A stretch of DNA of 64,000 nucleotides, taken from assembly GCF_927798115.1 (NCBI RefSeq), contig NZ_CAKMMG010000001.1, positions 1,302,001 through 1,366,000 on the forward strand, given 5' to 3'. Of this stretch, positions 53,501-63,806 are shown one piece after another. Both the position numbers and the translations under genes were made by a program. The first letter of the stretch is position 1; every line of letters begins with the position of its first letter. Origin of the DNA: Paenibacillus auburnensis (GTDB taxonomy: Bacteria; Bacillota; Bacilli; Paenibacillales; Paenibacillaceae). The notes under the pieces are model-generated. The model searched no databases, was not told the DNA's origin, and worked only from the letters and a program-made list of their open reading frames with translations.

Positions 53501-54897
53501 GGATTGACAAAGGTCGTATAGCGGTCAAGCTCCTTGCCCTCGCACATTTTGATCGCTGCAAGCTCCGTAATATTGTTGCGGGTGATCGACAAACCGGTGG
53601 TCTCGATATCAAATACGACGTAGGTAGCAGTCTTAAGATCCATCGGCTGAGCATTCTCAACTATGTTTACTGCATCATTTACGACGTTGGCTTCGACACC
53701 ATAAATCATTTTGATCTTATTCTTGTGTGCAGCATGGTTCGCATCCGGGAAGCTCTGTACGTTACCGTGATCGGACACAGCAATCGCCGGATGGCCCCAT
53801 TTTGCCGCTGTTTTGACATAAGCGGTTATGGGCGCCACGGCATCCATCGTACTCATTGTCGTGTGCAGATGAAATTCAACCCGTTTTTGCTTCGCGGTAT
53901 CTTTGCGGGCCGGAGGAGCGTTTACTTCTGATAAATCCGAAGGAATCATCACCAGCTCAGGAATCTGCATAAAGCGGTCATATTCCACCTTACCCCGGGC
54001 TCTAACCCATTTCCCGTTGGCAAGCTGCCCCATGATCTTCAAATCTTCTTTCGTCTTCGCGAACATCTTGATCTGCAGGGAGTCCGTGAAGTCTGTGATG
54101 CAGAAAGTAAACAAGGTATTGCCGTTACGCAATTCCTTGCTTTCTAGTCCGAAGATAGTGCCCTGAATCGTAATCTTTTTCTCTTCATCCTGAATTTCCA
54201 GAATCGGCACAGCCTGCTCCTTGATCTCATATCCGATCTGAAGCTTGATGACTTCGTTCGGATCGCTCTCCTCCTCAGGTTCATCCGGTTCACTGGCCAT
54301 CATCATCATCTCAACCAGCTCACGCTGTTCCTGCTGCAGTTTTTGCTGGAATTCTTCAAAGGCATCGGCTTTGGTGCTCTCATCCTGAGCAATCTGCAGT
54401 TTCACCTTCAATGAAAGCCCAAAATATTTATCATAAAATTTGATAATGGCTGCTTCGATACCTTTTTTACGGGCCAGCTCCAGTGACATCGTGTCACTCA
54501 GGCTAAGCACAAGTGTATTGTCTTGAAGCTCTTGCGTAGACCGTGTAAGCCAGCCGTTCACTGAAGGAATCTCCCGCTGCGCCCACTCCAGAAATAGCCC
54601 CCAGTATTCCTGTACAAGCTCCTGCCTGCCGACGGTTTGTTCATCATATAGGAACAGGAAGCTGACCTTGGCAATATGCTGCAGCTTCTCACGCATTCTC
54701 ACACAAAATGCCCGGTACGTCTGTGCCGGAACAAGACTTTCTTTGGCAATGACAATATGCCAGTCCTTATTGCCGCGGCTAATTTCTACACGTTCAATCT
54801 GTCCATCCAAAAAATAGGGATCAATCAACGCTGGCGGGATTTCCCCCTGCTTCATCAGGAGCTCGAACCTTCTTCTTCTCTCCGCATTCTGTTCCAT
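50566..54897 (-). CDS. polC: DNA polymerase III PolC-type alpha subunit
   Basis: A 1443-residue replicative polymerase of Firmicutes. N-terminal domain, OB fold near 230-330, PHP domain ([22 protein letters not shown]) split by a DEDD 3'-5' exonuclease ([10 protein letters not shown] near 432), then palm/fingers ([29 protein letters not shown]). A four-Cys zinc finger (C..CRHSEW...CPNCGG) lies near 920-950, followed by the catalytic [14 protein letters not shown] near 970. ATG with AGGTGGGG 4-5 nt upstream. Full length compared with B. subtilis PolC (about 1437). Confidence 0.99.
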   Translation of the reverse strand: [1443 protein letters not shown]

Positions 54898-54956
54898 GCT
54901 TTCCCCACCTAACTTACGTAAGAGTTAATCTCCGAGGTTTGTCTGTTTGAATTGTA

Positions 54957-55022
54957 AAAAGCTTCCAGGTCGAAAAAGCATTGGGTTCTTTCGGCCCGCC
55001 GACTCCTCTCGCCAGAAGCTAC
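54957..55022 (-). terminator. Possible terminator of proS
   Basis: AGCTTC...GAAGCT outer stem with a long loop, then TTTTT on the minus strand. Confidence 0.45.
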
Positions 55023-55055
55023 ATTCACATACTCACTATTATAATAGGTCCCGGC

Positions 55056-56504
55056 TTAGTACGCCTTGGCAAAAACAACCGTATGCTGGGCAGGCTTGCC
55101 GCAGCAGATGCAGGTCGTCTTCTGCTCAGCCGGATTAAACGGAATATTGCGGCTGCCCGCTCCCGTCTCTTCTTTTACTTTATCTTCGCACTCCTCGGTT
55201 CCGCACCAGCCTGCCAGAGCAAAGCCGCGTTTCTCCTCCATCGATGCTTTCATTTCATCCAGTGAATCTACCGAATAGAAGTGGTCTTCACGGAACTTCA
55301 GGGCACGCTCAAACATTTCGTTATGAACCTGCTCTAGCATTGCCTGGATCTCTTCCACAAGATTGTCCTGCTGAACGATCTTCTTCTCCCCGGTAATACG
55401 GGATACCAGTACGCAGACACCGTTCTCCATGTCACGCGGGCCGAGTTCCAGACGGACAGGCACACCGCGCATTTCATATTCGTTAAACTTCCAGCCTGGA
55501 GTTACATCGGCACGATCATCCACACGTACACGGACACCGGCGTCCTTAAGCTGCTTGAACAGCTCATCGGTCCGTCCGATAACCGCTTCACGGGTTTTTG
55601 GAGGTCCGATCGGAATCATAATAACCTGAGTCGGAGCTACTTTAGGCGGCAGAGCCAACCCGCGGTCATCCCCGTGCACCATAATCAGCGAACCGATCAG
55701 GCGAGTCGTAGAGCCCCAGGAAGTCGTATGCACATACTCCAGGGAATTCTCACGGCTTAAATATTGAATGTCAAAAGCGGTCGCAAACTTCGTTCCCAGG
55801 TAGTGAGAGGTCGCCGCTTGTACAGCCCGTCCATCCTTCATCATTGCTTCAATAGAGTAAGTATCGACAGCTCCGGCAAAACGCTCAGAAGGTGTCTTCT
55901 GGCCGGTAACAACCGGAATCGCCAAATAGCTCTCAACAAAATCACGATAGTTCTCCAGCATCCGCATGGTCTCTTCACGGGCCTCAGTTTCGGTCTCATG
56001 CGCTGTGTGGCCTTCCTGCCAGAGGAATTCCGTCGTCCGGATGAACGGCAATGTGCGCTTTTCCCAGCGGACCACATTGGCCCATTGGTTGATCAGCACC
56101 GGTAGGTCACGGTAGGATTGAATCCATTTGGAGTACATGTGCCCGAACATGGTCTCCGAAGTCGGGCGGATCGCCAGACGTTCTTCCAGCACATCGCCGC
56201 CTGCCTCAGTTACCCATGGAAGCTCCGGATTAAAACCTTCGATATGATCCTTCTCTTTCTGGAAAAAGCTCTCCGGAATGAACACCGGGAAATAGGCGTT
56301 GCGATGGCCGGTAGCCTTAAGGCGACGATTCATTTCCTCCTGGATATGCTCCCAGATTTCGTAGCCTTCCGGTTTGAAGACGATACAGCCGCGGACCGGT
56401 GAATAATCCATCAGGTCTGCTTTCTTGATTACATCGATATACCAGCGCGAGAAATCTTCGCTCTGTGGCGTAATTTCCGTAACGAACTGCTTATCTTTAG
56501 CCAT
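55056..56504 (-). CDS. proS: Prolyl-tRNA synthetase, short (archaeal/eukaryal-like) type
   Basis: A 482-residue class II aminoacyl-tRNA synthetase that charges tRNA-Pro. Class II motif 2 VVRWEKRTLPFIRTTEFLWQEGHTAH and the motif 3 region are visible. It lacks the ~180-residue editing insertion of the long bacterial ProRS (about 565 residues in B. subtilis at this locus). It instead has a C-terminal zinc domain with Cys in GWCGTEECEDK and CICCGKPA and a terminal Tyr. The ATG at 56504 has AGGAGG 10 nt upstream; a 27-residue upstream extension is unlikely. The locus is the usual rseP-proS-polC position. Confidence 0.96.
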   Translation of the reverse strand: MAKDKQFVTEITPQSEDFSRWYIDVIKKADLMDYSPVRGCIVFKPEGYEIWEHIQEEMNRRLKATGHRNAYFPVFIPESFFQKEKDHIEGFNPELPWVTEAGGDVLEERLAIRPTSETMFGHMYSKWIQSYRDLPVLINQWANVVRWEKRTLPFIRTTEFLWQEGHTAHETETEAREETMRMLENYRDFVESYLAIPVVTGQKTPSERFAGAVDTYSIEAMMKDGRAVQAATSHYLGTKFATAFDIQYLSRENSLEYVHTTSWGSTTRLIGSLIMVHGDDRGLALPPKVAPTQVIMIPIGPPKTREAVIGRTDELFKQLKDAGVRVRVDDRADVTPGWKFNEYEMRGVPVRLELGPRDMENGVCVLVSRITGEKKIVQQDNLVEEIQAMLEQVHNEMFERALKFREDHFYSVDSLDEMKASMEEKRGFALAGWCGTEECEDKVKEETGAGSRNIPFNPAEQKTTCICCGKPAQHTVVFAKAY

Positions 56505-56609
56505 GTAATGAAATCCTCCTAAATTGCCCTGCAAAAGGCAGCCTGACAACGCGCCATTTGGTCTGTCTTTTGCGGGGTCCGCCATAAATCTAATTGCATC
56601 AATTAAAAA

Positions 56610-57884
56610 TCAGCCTGTGATCAGGCGCAGTATATCATTATAAGTTACAGCGATCATGACCAGGAACAGCAAGGCAAACCCGACAAAATGTACCATGCCT
56701 TCGCGCCCCGGATCAACAGGTTTGCCGCGCAGCGCTTCCACACCGAGGAAGACCAGTCGGCTTCCGTCTAGCGCCGGAACCGGCAGCAGATTGAAAATCC
56801 CCAAGTATAAGCTTAGAATGGCCGCCCAATACGTCAGATACTGAATCCCCTGCTGGGCAATCTGGCCGGTCATCTTCGCCGTTCCTACCGGTCCTGAAAT
56901 GTCATCCATATTGAAGTTGTTGATCAATTGTTTGAATCCGGTAAAGATCAGTTTAGTCGTATCTACCATGGCCGTACTCGACTTGGTAATCGTCTCCCCA
57001 AAACCGGCTCGGCGTGTCTGCAAGTCAGGAGTGATCCCTACCTTGCCGCCTTCTTCACCTTCCATACTGCGGGGAATCATCGTCACCTCATAGGTTTCAT
57101 CGCCACGCTGAAGGACCCAGTTCATCTCTTTGCCCTTGGATTCGGAGGTTAGCTCAATCATCTTCAGATAATCGCCGCCAATCTTCTCTCCATTAACAGA
57201 GACGACTATATCACCCTTCTGGAGCCCTGCTTCTTGCGCCGGCATTCCCTCGCTGATATCCCCAACCTTCACAATGGTAGGATTCTCCACTGGGATTCCT
57301 GCCATCTGCAAATGAATTGCAAACAGGACAAAAGCAAGAATAAAGTTCATTACCGGTCCGGCAACAATCGCTAAAGCACGCTGTCCGACGGTTTTGCTGC
57401 CAAATTGACGGTCTTTCGGTGCAATCTGTGTCTGCTGGCCGCCTTTGATCATCATCGCCTGCGGATGAACATCATAGGTAGTGACTTCACCATCGACATC
57501 AAGCCGGATTGTCAATTCATTCTCAAGATCAGTATACTGTGCCTCGCCACGGATCACATTTCTGCGGGTGTCGAGCGAATCAAGATAGATATTTTTGACT
57601 TTATTGTCTTGTCCCAGCCTGACGGCGATCATCTGCCCCTGGCCGATTTCAATGATTTCAGGATCTTCCCCGGCCATCCGCGCATATCCGCCGAAAGGCA
57701 GCAGACGGAGTGTGAACTGCGTTTCACCGCGTTTATAAGAAAACAGTTTCGGGCCGAAACCGATAGCAAATTCACGTACAAGAATACCGGCGCGTTTGGC
57801 GAAATAATAATGTCCCCATTCATGGACGGTCACCAGAACAAAAAACATAAGCACCGTTAAAAAGACGACTCTTACCATTTCCAT
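56610..57884 (-). CDS. rseP: Site-2 intramembrane zinc metalloprotease RseP/RasP
   Basis: A 424-residue multi-pass membrane protease that cleaves anti-sigma factors and signal-peptide remnants. Zinc motif HEWGH at 21-25 in the first membrane helix, a PDZ domain (VKVGDISEGMPAQEAGLQKGDIVVSVNGEKI, about 205-275) and the third ligand in NLLPVPALDGSRL (LDG) near 370. The ATG at 57884 is preferred, with GGGGG 10 nt upstream; a frame 9 nt longer starts inside the site. Between dxr and proS, conserved. Confidence 0.97.
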   Translation of the reverse strand: MEMVRVVFLTVLMFFVLVTVHEWGHYYFAKRAGILVREFAIGFGPKLFSYKRGETQFTLRLLPFGGYARMAGEDPEIIEIGQGQMIAVRLGQDNKVKNIYLDSLDTRRNVIRGEAQYTDLENELTIRLDVDGEVTTYDVHPQAMMIKGGQQTQIAPKDRQFGSKTVGQRALAIVAGPVMNFILAFVLFAIHLQMAGIPVENPTIVKVGDISEGMPAQEAGLQKGDIVVSVNGEKIGGDYLKMIELTSESKGKEMNWVLQRGDETYEVTMIPRSMEGEEGGKVGITPDLQTRRAGFGETITKSSTAMVDTTKLIFTGFKQLINNFNMDDISGPVGTAKMTGQIAQQGIQYLTYWAAILSLYLGIFNLLPVPALDGSRLVFLGVEALRGKPVDPGREGMVHFVGFALLFLVMIAVTYNDILRLITG

Positions 57885-58032
57885 CCGTAACATTCCCCCT
57901 TTAGGTGTAAGACCGAAGTATGTCCTCTTAATTTATCATTATTCCAAGGCCCGGCACAAGAGAATCAACAGTCTCAGCCTATTTTTCAGGGTAACGCAAT
58001 TTTTCCAACTCAACAGCACAAATTTGTTATAT

Positions 58033-59172
58033 TTACAGCTTGGATGCAAGCTCCCGGGTAGCCGCATCACAGTATTCTATCTGCTCTAAATCGGGATTAC
58101 CCACATTTTCATGCTGCTGCAGTACTTCTTCAATAATCTCCTCAATACGCAGGAATGAAATCTCATGACGCAGGAAGCGGGCAACGGCGATTTCATTGGC
58201 AGCATTAAAAGCTGTGGTTGCCGTTCCTCCCGTTTTCCCGCATTCGATCGCAAGCCGCAGGGCCGGATAACGGATATAATCCATTTCGCGGAAGGTCAGG
58301 CGTCCGATCTCAGCCAGCGATAAACGGGCTGCTGGTGAAGACCAGCGGTCCGGATAGGTCAGCGCATACTGAATCGGCACGCGCATATCAGGAGTACCAA
58401 GCTGTGCAATGATACTGCTGTCGCGGAATTCCACGTAGGAGTGGATAATGCTCTCCGGGTGCAGCAGCACATTCACCTGCTCATAGGGCAGGCCAAACAA
58501 ATGGTGGGCTTCAATCACCTCAAGCCCCTTATTAACCATGGTTGCCGAATCGATCGTAATTTTGGCCCCCATACTCCAGTTCGGATGACGAAGCGCGTCC
58601 TCCACGGTAACATCCTTAAGCTGATCGCGGGTATAGTCGCGGAAAGAGCCGCCTGAGGCGGTAACTGTAATGCTCGCAACATCGGCGCGGTTTTCACCGT
58701 TCAGACATTGAAATATTGCCGAGTGCTCACTGTCTACCGGCAGCAGCTTGACCCCTTTTCGTTCAGCCAGCTCTGTTACCAGATGTCCTGCTGTTACAAG
58801 TGTTTCTTTATTAGCCAGTCCGATATGTCGCCCGGCTTCGATAGCAGCAAGCGTTGACTTCAGTCCCACACTGCCTACCACAGCTGTCACAACCGTATCA
58901 GCAGCTCCTCCGGCAGCGATTTCAACCAATCCCTCGCTGCCGTAGTAGAGCTCAACACCGGATGGCAGGCTCGATCTGATGTCATCCGCAAGCTGCTTGG
59001 TGGAAACAGACACACGTCGTGGCTGAAACCGGTGCACCTGTTCTAATAATAGGGCAGTATTGCTGCCAGCAGCCAGCCCATCTACTTCAAAGGCCTCCGG
59101 ATGCATCGCAACGACATCCAGCGTCTGCGTGCCAATGGATCCGGTTGAGCCGAGAATACTAATTTTTTTCAC
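58033..59172 (-). CDS. dxr: 1-deoxy-D-xylulose-5-phosphate reductoisomerase
   Basis: A 379-residue MEP-pathway enzyme giving 2-C-methylerythritol-4-phosphate, precursor of the undecaprenyl carrier. NADPH motif GSTGSIG at 7-13, metal/substrate block PVDSEHSAIFQCLNGE, and VTASGGSFRDYTRDQL and HPNWSMGAKITIDSATMVNKGLEVIEAHHLFG. GTG start with AAGGTG 5 nt upstream. Upstream neighbours cdsA and uppS use related precursors. Confidence 0.98.
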   Translation of the reverse strand: MKKISILGSTGSIGTQTLDVVAMHPEAFEVDGLAAGSNTALLLEQVHRFQPRRVSVSTKQLADDIRSSLPSGVELYYGSEGLVEIAAGGAADTVVTAVVGSVGLKSTLAAIEAGRHIGLANKETLVTAGHLVTELAERKGVKLLPVDSEHSAIFQCLNGENRADVASITVTASGGSFRDYTRDQLKDVTVEDALRHPNWSMGAKITIDSATMVNKGLEVIEAHHLFGLPYEQVNVLLHPESIIHSYVEFRDSSIIAQLGTPDMRVPIQYALTYPDRWSSPAARLSLAEIGRLTFREMDYIRYPALRLAIECGKTGGTATTAFNAANEIAVARFLRHEISFLRIEEIIEEVLQQHENVGNPDLEQIEYCDAATRELASKL

Positions 59173-59194
59173 CGTTGCACCTTCTCCCCGTCGT

Positions 59195-59998
59195 TTAATA
59201 GTAAGGCATCAGCATTACGATATGTACGAAAGGAAATACGATAATCCAGCTGTCGCAGCGGTCAAGTATGCCACCATGACCAGGCAGCAGAGAGCCTGAA
59301 TCCTTAATACCGTACACCCGTTTATAGGCAGACTGTACAAGATCTCCAAGCTGACCGAGAACAGCACAAGAAATACCGATTAGCAGTGCTCGTCCGATAG
59401 TCAGCAGATCAGGAACAAATAGTGCAAAAATAACCGAAATAACAACGGAAATGAGGACCCCTCCAAGGGCGCCTTCAACCGTCTTATTGGGACTGATCGC
59501 CGGCCAGAGCTTATTCTTCCCGAAGCTTCTGCCAACGAAATAAGCACCTGCATCACTGCCCCAAATGCAGCAAAGCAGCAACAGCGTCCAGAAGAGGCCA
59601 TGTTCATCACCCGCAGCACGGGCCGTACCCATATAGGAGAAACCCATTCCTATGTAAACAATTCCGGTAAACAGAAGTGCAGTGATCTTAATATCCTGTT
59701 TATTTTTAGTGAATACTGTCACGAGCAGGAACAATAACAGCATCAGCCATATGCCCTGTTCCCAGGACAGCCATGGGGAGACATCAAGCAATCCCCAAGG
59801 AATCATGAAACAAACGATCGAGGCATACCCCAGTAGTGAAGTGCTACTGAATGGAGAAAGGCCCGTCATTTTCACAAATTCAAACATCCCGATGAGTGCC
59901 ATGGCAGTCAGTAGGAGCTGATAGGACCAGCCCCCTAAAGCACACAGGCCCAAAAAAACTGCTCCGGCAACAATTCCGGTAATCAATCGTTGCTTCAA
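59195..59998 (-). CDS. cdsA: Phosphatidate cytidylyltransferase
   Basis: A 267-residue membrane enzyme making CDP-diacylglycerol from phosphatidate and CTP. About eight hydrophobic segments and the C-terminal signature KRVYGIKDSGSLLPGHGGILDRCDS are present. TTG start with GGGAGATGG upstream. 21 nt after uppS, same transcript. Confidence 0.97.
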   Translation of the reverse strand: MKQRLITGIVAGAVFLGLCALGGWSYQLLLTAMALIGMFEFVKMTGLSPFSSTSLLGYASIVCFMIPWGLLDVSPWLSWEQGIWLMLLLFLLVTVFTKNKQDIKITALLFTGIVYIGMGFSYMGTARAAGDEHGLFWTLLLLCCIWGSDAGAYFVGRSFGKNKLWPAISPNKTVEGALGGVLISVVISVIFALFVPDLLTIGRALLIGISCAVLGQLGDLVQSAYKRVYGIKDSGSLLPGHGGILDRCDSWIIVFPFVHIVMLMPYY

Positions 59999-60019
59999 AG
60001 GTTTCCATCTCCCATCAGG

Positions 60020-60793
60020 CTACTTCAATCCGCCATAGCGGCGTGTACGGCGCTGATACTCGGCAACAGCCTGCAATAAATGCGATTTGTCAAATTCCGG
60101 CCAGTACACATCCGTAAACCATAGCTCACTGTATGCGATCTGCCAGAGCATGAAATTGCTCAGCCGCATTTCTCCGCTTGTTCGGATCAATAAATCAGGG
60201 TCAGGCAAACCCCCGGACAATAATCTGCTGTCAATCAGTTCAGATGTAATCTCCTCTGGAGAGAGCCGTCCTGCCTTAATATCATTGCCCAGTTCGCGCA
60301 TACAATCTTCTATCTCTTTACGGCTCCCGTAGTTCAGCGCAAAATTTAAGATTAGTCCAGTATTATGCTTCGTCCGCTCTACTGCCTCTTCCATAGCCTT
60401 GCGGGTATGATTGGGCAGTGCATTACTGTCACCCATAACACGTACCTGTACATTTTTCTCTATCAGTTCATCCAGTTCAAGCGCAAGAAATTCCACAGGC
60501 AGACGCATCAGGAAATCCACTTCATCTTTAGGCCGCTTCCAGTTTTCCGTAGAAAAAGCGTACATCGTGAGGAATTCTACTCCCAGATCATTTGCGGCTA
60601 TGGTTGCGCGTTTTACTGCTTTCATCCCGTTTTGATGACCGACAATGCGCGGAAGGCCGCGGCGCTTAGCCCAGCGACCATTACCATCCATGATTACCGC
60701 CACGTGCCGGGGAATGTTGTCCGGTGAAATCTCGACTGGCTGTTCTTCCTGCCTGTCTTTACGGCTAAGCCATGCTTGAACCCGTTTGATCAT
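60020..60793 (-). CDS. uppS: Undecaprenyl diphosphate synthase (isoprenyl transferase)
   Basis: A 257-residue cis-prenyltransferase building the C55 wall-lipid carrier. Catalytic D36 in VIMDGNGRWAKRRGLPRIVGH, FSTENWKRP and DLLIRTSGEMRLSNFMLWQ(I/S)AYSE are conserved. The ATG at 60793 has GGAGG 8 nt upstream; a 12-residue longer frame covers that site. Confidence 0.98.
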   Translation of the reverse strand: MIKRVQAWLSRKDRQEEQPVEISPDNIPRHVAVIMDGNGRWAKRRGLPRIVGHQNGMKAVKRATIAANDLGVEFLTMYAFSTENWKRPKDEVDFLMRLPVEFLALELDELIEKNVQVRVMGDSNALPNHTRKAMEEAVERTKHNTGLILNFALNYGSRKEIEDCMRELGNDIKAGRLSPEEITSELIDSRLLSGGLPDPDLLIRTSGEMRLSNFMLWQIAYSELWFTDVYWPEFDKSHLLQAVAEYQRRTRRYGGLK

Positions 60794-60822
60794 TTCCGTT
60801 TCCTCCAAGCTCATATCAGAAA

Positions 60823-60862
60823 GAGACAAACCCCACCATATAAGGAGGGGCCTTGAGGTCTC
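60823..60862 (-). terminator. Hairpin between frr and uppS, possible partial terminator
   Basis: GAGAC...GTCTC outer and CCCC/GGGG inner stem, then TTTCT on the minus strand. Confidence 0.5.
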
Positions 60863-60872
60863 TTGATTATCA

Positions 60873-61426
60873 TTATACTTCCATAATCTCTTTTTCTTTG
60901 GACAAGAGCACCTTATCGACTTCAGCTATGAACTTATCCGTTGATTTCTGAATATCTTCCTGGTGTCCACGCGATTCATCTTCCGAAATGCCGTTCTTCT
61001 CCATCTTCTTGATGTCATCGTTAGCATCACGGCGGATGTTACGGATGGCTACCTTCGCCTCTTCACCGAACTTCTTGGTGAACTTCACAAGTTCAGTACG
61101 GCGTTCCTCAGTCAGCGGAGGAATGGATAGGCGGATGATTGTACCATCATTGGCAGGTGTTAGTCCAAGATCGGACTTCATAATCGCCCGTTCAATGTCG
61201 GCTACCGACGATCTGTCCCAAGGTTGGATAAGCAGTGTCCGGGAATCCGGTGTACTGATGTTGGCCAGCTGGTTAACCGGCGTAGGTGCACCGTAATAAT
61301 CAACTTGAATGCGGTCCAGCAGCGCTGTCGATGCGCGTCCTGCCCGCAATGTAGCCAAATCGCGTTTTAGGGAAGAAATCGCTTTTTCCATACGCTCCTC
61401 GGCATTTTTCTTAACTGCCTGTGGCA

Positions 61427-61427
<1 letters not shown>
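60873..61427 (-). CDS. frr: Ribosome recycling factor
   Basis: 184 residues. N-terminal [40 protein letters not shown] and the C-terminal helix are typical. It splits post-termination ribosomes with EF-G. Its ATG shares a base with the pyrH stop (TAATG). ribosome binding site AGGGAGT 8 nt upstream. Confidence 0.98.
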
Positions 61428-62173
<746 letters not shown>

Positions 62174-62177
62174 TTAC

Positions 62178-62215
62178 AAAAGACGGAACACTACGTGCAT
62201 GTGTTCCGCTCTTTT
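62178..62215 (-). terminator. Rho-independent terminator of tsf
   Basis: AAAAGAGCGGAACAC pairs with GTGTTCCGTCTTTT, followed by G. Confidence 0.88.
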
Positions 62216-62263
62216 GATGCTTGCCATTATTCAGTTCAATGAAGCTGTAATTAAGTTTATCTT

Positions 62264-62914
62264 TTATTGATTAACTTGTGCCATTACTTCTTCAACAAAA
62301 TTGTCAACTTTCTTTTCCAGACCTTCGCCCAGCTCGTAACGAACAAAACGACGGATAGAGATGTTTTCACCGATCGTGCTGATTTTTTCATTCAGCAATT
62401 GGGAGATCGTTTTGTCAGGGTCTTTAACGAAAGGCTGTTCAAGCAGGCAGTATTCTTCGTAGAACTTGCTGATGCGGCCTTCAACCATTTTTTCAACGAT
62501 TTTCTCAGGCTTGCCTTCGTTCAGTGCTTGGGCTTTCAGAATTTCTTTTTCTTTCTCTACAGCTTCAGCAGGAACTTCTTCACGGCGAACATACTGCGGG
62601 CTAGCTGCAGCGATCTGCATTGCGATATCGCGTGCGAATTCTCTGAAGGAATCAGTCTTACCTACGAAGTCAGTTTCGCAGTTGATTTCCACCAGTACGC
62701 CGATACGTCCGCCAGCGTGGATGTAAGATTCAACAGTACCTTCAGTAGCGATACGTCCTGCTTTGTTTGCTGCTGCGGAAAGACCTTTTTCGCGGAGCAG
62801 TTCAGCGGCTTTAGTGATATCGCCGTTTGCTTCTTCAAGTGCTTTCTTACAGTCAAGCATACCTGCGCCTGTTCTTTCACGAAGTTCTTTTACGGATTTT
62901 GCGTCTACTGCCAT
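62264..62914 (-). CDS. tsf: Translation elongation factor Ts
   Basis: 216 residues, the short form of EF-Ts. UBA-like N-terminus [26 protein letters not shown], then INCETDFVG and [10 protein letters not shown]. Nucleotide exchange for EF-Tu. The ATG at 62914 has GGAGG 7 nt upstream; the 12 extra residues in the longer frame include the site. Confidence 0.98.
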   Translation of the reverse strand: MAVDAKSVKELRERTGAGMLDCKKALEEANGDITKAAELLREKGLSAAANKAGRIATEGTVESYIHAGGRIGVLVEINCETDFVGKTDSFREFARDIAMQIAAASPQYVRREEVPAEAVEKEKEILKAQALNEGKPEKIVEKMVEGRISKFYEEYCLLEQPFVKDPDKTISQLLNEKISTIGENISIRRFVRYELGEGLEKKVDNFVEEVMAQVNQ

Positions 62915-62966
62915 TGTTATTCCCTCCAGATAATTGTCGTTTAATTCCATTTAAGGCCATTATCCT

Positions 62967-63012
62967 AAAAAAAGGGCAGTGAGAGGTTATCCACCTGCCA
63001 ACCACCCTTTTC
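62967..63012 (-). terminator. Terminator/attenuator between rpsB and tsf
   Basis: GGCAG...CTGCC with inner pairs, extended AAAGGG/CCCTTT, then TTTTTT on the minus strand. Probably partial since tsf follows. Confidence 0.6.
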
Positions 63013-63044
63013 ATTTAAGTTCTAGTTTAAGTTCCGGTTGCTAC

Positions 63045-63746
63045 TTAAGCAGTAGTTGTGTCTTCGCCCTGGTGAGCTTCAACAACAGCGTCTGCCATTT
63101 TACCAGTCAACAATTTAACGGCGCGGATAGCGTCATCGTTACCTGGGATTACGTAGTCGATTTCGTCCGGATCACAGTTAGTATCAACAATAGCTACGAT
63201 AGGAATACCCAGTTTGCGAGCTTCCGCAACAGCGATACGCTCTTTACGCGGGTCAATAATGAACAGCGCGCTTGGCAGACCTTTCATGTTCTTGATACCG
63301 CCCAGGAATTTTTCAAGACGATCTTTCTCTTTGCGGAGAAGGATAACTTCTTTCTTAGGCAGAACTGCGAAGGTACCGTCTTCTTCCCAAGCTTCCAATT
63401 TCTTCAGACGGTCAATACGTTTCTGAATAGTCTGGAAGTTAGTCAGGGTACCACCCAGCCAACGTTGGTTGATGAAGAACATCCCCGAACGTTCAGCTTC
63501 TTCTTTTACGGAATCTTGAGCTTGTTTCTTTGTTCCTACGAATAGGATTGTGCCGTTGTCGCCAGCGACGCTTTTTACAAAGTTGTAAGCTTCCTCTACC
63601 TTTTTAACCGTTTTTTGCAGGTCAATAATGTAAATTCCGTTTCTTTCAGTGAAGATATAACGATCCATCTTTGGGTTCCAACGACGAGTCTGGTGACCGA
63701 AGTGTACCCCAGCTTCGAGAAGCTGTTTCATGGAGATTACTGCCAT
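63045..63746 (-). CDS. rpsB: 30S ribosomal protein S2
   Basis: 233 residues ([95 protein letters not shown]). The ATG at 63746 has AGGAGG 9 nt upstream; a GTG two codons earlier is 3 nt from the site. Promoter and a structured leader precede it. Confidence 0.99.
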   Translation of the reverse strand: MAVISMKQLLEAGVHFGHQTRRWNPKMDRYIFTERNGIYIIDLQKTVKKVEEAYNFVKSVAGDNGTILFVGTKKQAQDSVKEEAERSGMFFINQRWLGGTLTNFQTIQKRIDRLKKLEAWEEDGTFAVLPKKEVILLRKEKDRLEKFLGGIKNMKGLPSALFIIDPRKERIAVAEARKLGIPIVAIVDTNCDPDEIDYVIPGNDDAIRAVKLLTGKMADAVVEAHQGEDTTTA

Positions 63747-63806
63747 CTTCACACACCTCCTAATTTTGGTTTATTGTGTGTCTCCTCCGCCGCGCGTCAT
63801 TTTTCT

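Noticed and set aside
56505..56609. A T-box leader for proS
   Set aside because: Only 105 nt to rseP and no AGGGTGGNACCGCG-type core on the minus strand.
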